Shown here one piece after another: positions 61,546-64,000 of a stretch of 64,000 bases of DNA. Where the stretch lies: contig NC_087064.1 of the NCBI RefSeq assembly GCF_963678635.1, positions 27,630,189 to 27,694,188 on the forward strand, read 5' to 3'. Source of the stretch: Symsagittifera roscoffensis (lineage: Eukaryota > Xenacoelomorpha > Acoela > Convolutidae). The notes under the pieces were generated by a model that did not search any database, was not told the DNA's origin, and was given only the letters and a program-made list of their open reading frames with translations. The position numbers were made by a program, and so were the translations under genes. Position 1 is the first letter of the stretch; the number at the start of each line of letters is the position of its first letter.

Positions 61546-62050
61546 TCCACGCGCTTCTATATTTTTCACATTCAAGAGAAGGGATGAAAGCTTGATCAAA
61601 GCGGCTTTTTATGTAGACTTAAAGGAAACGCAACAAAATCTTCTAGTTTACCTAATTTGCAATCAGTCAAGAGCTTTTAGACCTTTTGACTATTTTTGGA
61701 TAAATTATAACAGTTTATTGTTTTATATATAGAGCATTATTGTTCGTAATTGAAACCTTTACGCAATTTAACAAGAACAACAAATTTTTTGGCTAAAATA
61801 CAGACGTTCATAGAAGATATCAGTAAAAGTTTGGTCATCTGATGTCCTTTTGCCTCCCCACGCGGAGGAGGGTTCATCCACCTATCAAGTAACTGGACAA
61901 TTCGTGTTGGAAATTTGGAGAATTACGCTGATTATGCGAAGATAGAATAATTAGTTTATAACTTTTCAACCGATGATAATTTATAACTCATTTTAGCAGA
62001 TACTCTTGGCTTTTTTGTTTTGAGAGGTCTAGTCATTGATCATTAATCCC
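61546..62050. other. non-coding stretch
   Basis: No gene or clear repeat is visible. Confidence 0.55.
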
Positions 62051-62052
62051 CA

Positions 62053-62880
62053 TTGACAACCAAGATATCAAATCAAATTGAGCGTGTTCAATTTAGTACC
62101 AGTTTCAACTTTTATAAATATCTTGAACATCATGGAGTTTGTCACTTCTACATGTGGGAAAAATCATCATCGCTTAGATGGTTACAGATAGCAAGAAAAG
62201 CGGTCTCATCAATTGGCAATCTACCGTTGAGAGTTTCCAATTAATCGCCCATTTGAAAATTGTTTAAGAGTATATGATTCAATTTGAGCATTGTCAAGCC
62301 TATCCAATTTTCACGGGAAAAGATTTTGCAATTGAAATCAAAGAAAAAGCTTCAAATATTTGCTAATGTAGGGGAAAAAAGGGTGCCAACACAATGTCAA
62401 GAGTACATATGCGAATGAGGTTTCAATTACCGGAAAGATCCAAAGATGAACTGCGCTCAAGATACGTATAACAAACAAAAATGCTTCATACAGTTGGCTA
62501 ATCTTTTGTATAATTTCAAGCCCTTAATCCCAAGCTTCGTTTCAGCCGCGAAGTTAATTTGATACCGCTGGTATATGGCTTGCTGCCGAACTAACTCAAG
62601 TAACGTACGAAACTTTCGTCAGCTGCTTCCACCAACTTGGCTTCAAAGTTGTCATTGACTTCGAAGCCGCTGCCCGCAATGCTATTGAAAAAAAAATTCG
62701 AAAATGTTTTTTTTTTCAGTTCGGCCTAGAGTATGGTCAAAATTGCAATGGTCAATTGGAACGTTTATAAAAAAATTTCCACAATGAATCTCGAAGTAAC
62801 CAAGTTGGGCTGGGATGGAATGGAATGACAGTTTTAACAAATTTGTTCCCGTACTGAACTTTTTGTGCCATTTCACGGCT
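62053..62880 (+). pseudogene. possible MULE-type transposase relic
   Basis: An open piece at 62053-62244 and a later piece near 62600-62780 (FKVVIDFEAAARNAIEKKI, then a Cys/Phe-rich FFFQFG and a GQNCNGQLERL stretch) resemble the DFE.A..NA.......GC.FH..Q segment of MULE transposases and the transposon-derived FLYWCH/MULE proteins of invertebrates. Frames are interrupted and the His of the usual FHF is missing. The identification is tentative. Confidence 0.3.
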
Positions 62881-63403
62881 GATCATCCATTTAGCAGGGG
62901 ACAGAATATTCTCAGGACTGTTCCCCCATTATGCAGGGCTGTTCACAAGTGAGCATGCATATTTTTCTACAGACATGGTCGTACCTGGATCTTACATGAT
63001 CAGACCTGAGTGAAACAAGTTCATGCCTGCCGCAGACATGATAACGCCTGACTGAAAACTTGACAAATCATATTTATTTATACATTACTTCGTATCTTGA
63101 CTAATTGGTCTTTGTTGTTAAAAATTCACTTTTTCAGATTTTCTTCGAAATAAGCTTATCCAAATTTACCTCCTCGAGTCAAATATCTTCAAATGAAGGA
63201 AGTTATGTCGCATCTACATCCCAAAAAAAGGACGTCAGGTTAGTTTCAGGGGGTCAACGGGAGGGATAATCGAAAAAACTAAATATCCCCGGTTTGAACT
63301 AATTAAAGCAATTCGTCACAAAATTTTTTGGCCAATAATCCCTCAATAATCCCTCAGTTTAACCATTTTTTTAATTATCTTATAATACTGAAGATACCGA
63401 TTT

Positions 63404-63717
63404 GAGCATACTCGGTTCAGGCATGGTCATGTATCCTGCAGATGTGAGCATGTTTAGTTCAGGTATGATAATGTATCCTGCAGGTGTGAGCATATTCAGT
63501 TCAGGCATGATCATGTATCCTGCAGGTGTGAGCATATTCAGTTCAGGCATGATCATGTATCCTGCAGGTGTGAGAATATTCGGTTCAGGCATGATCATGT
63601 ATCCTGCAGATGTGAGCATGTTTAGTTCAGGTATGATCATGTATCCTGCAGGTGTGAGCATGTTCAGTTCAGGCATGATCATGCATGCTGCAGGTGTGAG
63701 CATATCTTCAGTTAGCA
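63404..63717 (+). repeat. 42-bp minisatellite, 7 full copies plus a partial one
   Basis: Units start GAGCATRTTYRGTTCAGGYATG and continue through ATGATCATGTATCCTGCAGGTGT. Starts fall at 63404, 63446, 63488, 63530, 63572, 63614, 63656 and 63698. As 42 is a multiple of three, both strands stay open (MSxFSSGMIMYPAGV on plus), which is a by-product and not evidence of a gene. Related words (ACATGATCAGACCTG, GCAGACATGATAACGCCTG) lie at 62990-63050. Confidence 0.88.
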
Positions 63718-64000
63718 CACCTGATGCATGTCTGATGCAGATATGTGCATGCCGAATATAGACATGCTGCACATCTGTTACAGACATGAATTTTGCATGA
63801 TTTTACAATGATCAGATATGATTATGGCCAAAAAATTCGGTACGGGTTGCAACTAAACATCTATCTTTGCGGAAATTGATCGCTTGGTTCAAAGACCAGC
63901 AATAATATGCCAAAAAAAATTCGAGAGATTTCAAAGACGAAGAAAGTGTGAAAGCTAGAACAACGTATGTGAATGATCTTCAACAATTTAGAAATAACGC

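Noticed and set aside
63380-63787. Repetitive protein genes on either strand, or a CRISPR-like array
   Set aside because: It is a 42-bp tandem minisatellite without spacers. Open frames on both strands follow from the unit length.

Overview
The window is AT-rich, repeat-rich metazoan (invertebrate-type) nuclear DNA. Evidence: an intron-flanked exon of a CD36-family scavenger receptor, two Polinton/Maverick-type elements, a Ty3/gypsy-like retrovirus-like element with an envelope gene, and hAT-like MITEs with 8-bp target duplications. There are no bacterial operons, no rRNA or tRNA genes that I can see, and no convincing intact host gene. The species cannot be fixed from the sequence.

Layout. 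1-2.5 kb: no gene. 2.5-7 kb: a heavily decayed Polinton relic (+) with recognisable remnants of one element-specific gene, a pX-like minor virion protein and, next to it, a major-capsid-like protein. 7-16.2 kb: non-coding, with AT-rich inverted-repeat elements, a 287-bp hAT-like MITE and a patch of unidentified coding debris.

16.27-33.1 kb is the centrepiece: a giant palindromic Polinton/Maverick. Two arms of about 8.1 kb in inverted orientation surround a 552-bp loop. The whole unit starts with AG, ends with CT and is flanked by a perfect 6-bp target-site duplication (CTTGAT). Each arm carries, from outside inwards: a terminal repeat, about 1.35 kb of captured host DNA with a CD36-family exon, a second copy of the terminal repeat, a set of unidentified element genes, an A32/FtsK-HerA packaging ATPase, two small conserved genes, a retroviral-type integrase and the minor capsid (penton-like) protein. 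The pX-like gene lies only in the loop. No protein-primed PolB, no major capsid gene and no adenain-type protease are visible. The fold-back point lies just beyond pX, where the relic at 2.5-7 kb places the major capsid gene. Arms have diverged by point changes and indels, so the palindrome is not a trivial read artefact. Three integrase stop codons are shared by both arms and so predate the duplication.

33.1-37.8 kb: non-coding with another hAT-like MITE. 37,840-56,032 (minus strand): an 18.2-kb LTR retroelement with 410-bp LTRs (about 5 differences between them), TG...CA ends and a 4-bp duplication (GAAT). Sense order: primer-binding site, long leader, a single-frame gag-protease-RT-RNase H-integrase with one frameshift, a cluster of small hydrophobic ORFs linked by stop/start overlaps, a 332-codon ORF without ATG, an envelope gene (one frameshift) resembling mononegaviral/chuviral class III glycoproteins, a 603-codon accessory ORF broken by one stop codon, and a 1.6-kb 3' region. 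56-64 kb: non-coding, with repeat fragments, an inverted second copy of the AT-rich repeat, a possible MULE transposase relic and a 42-bp minisatellite.

The palindromic Polinton, with host DNA trapped between doubled termini, is the best candidate for something undescribed. It resembles the snap-back palindromic defective genomes of protein-primed linear DNA viruses, here fixed in a chromosome. The retroelement is the second notable object because of its unusual 3' gene set.
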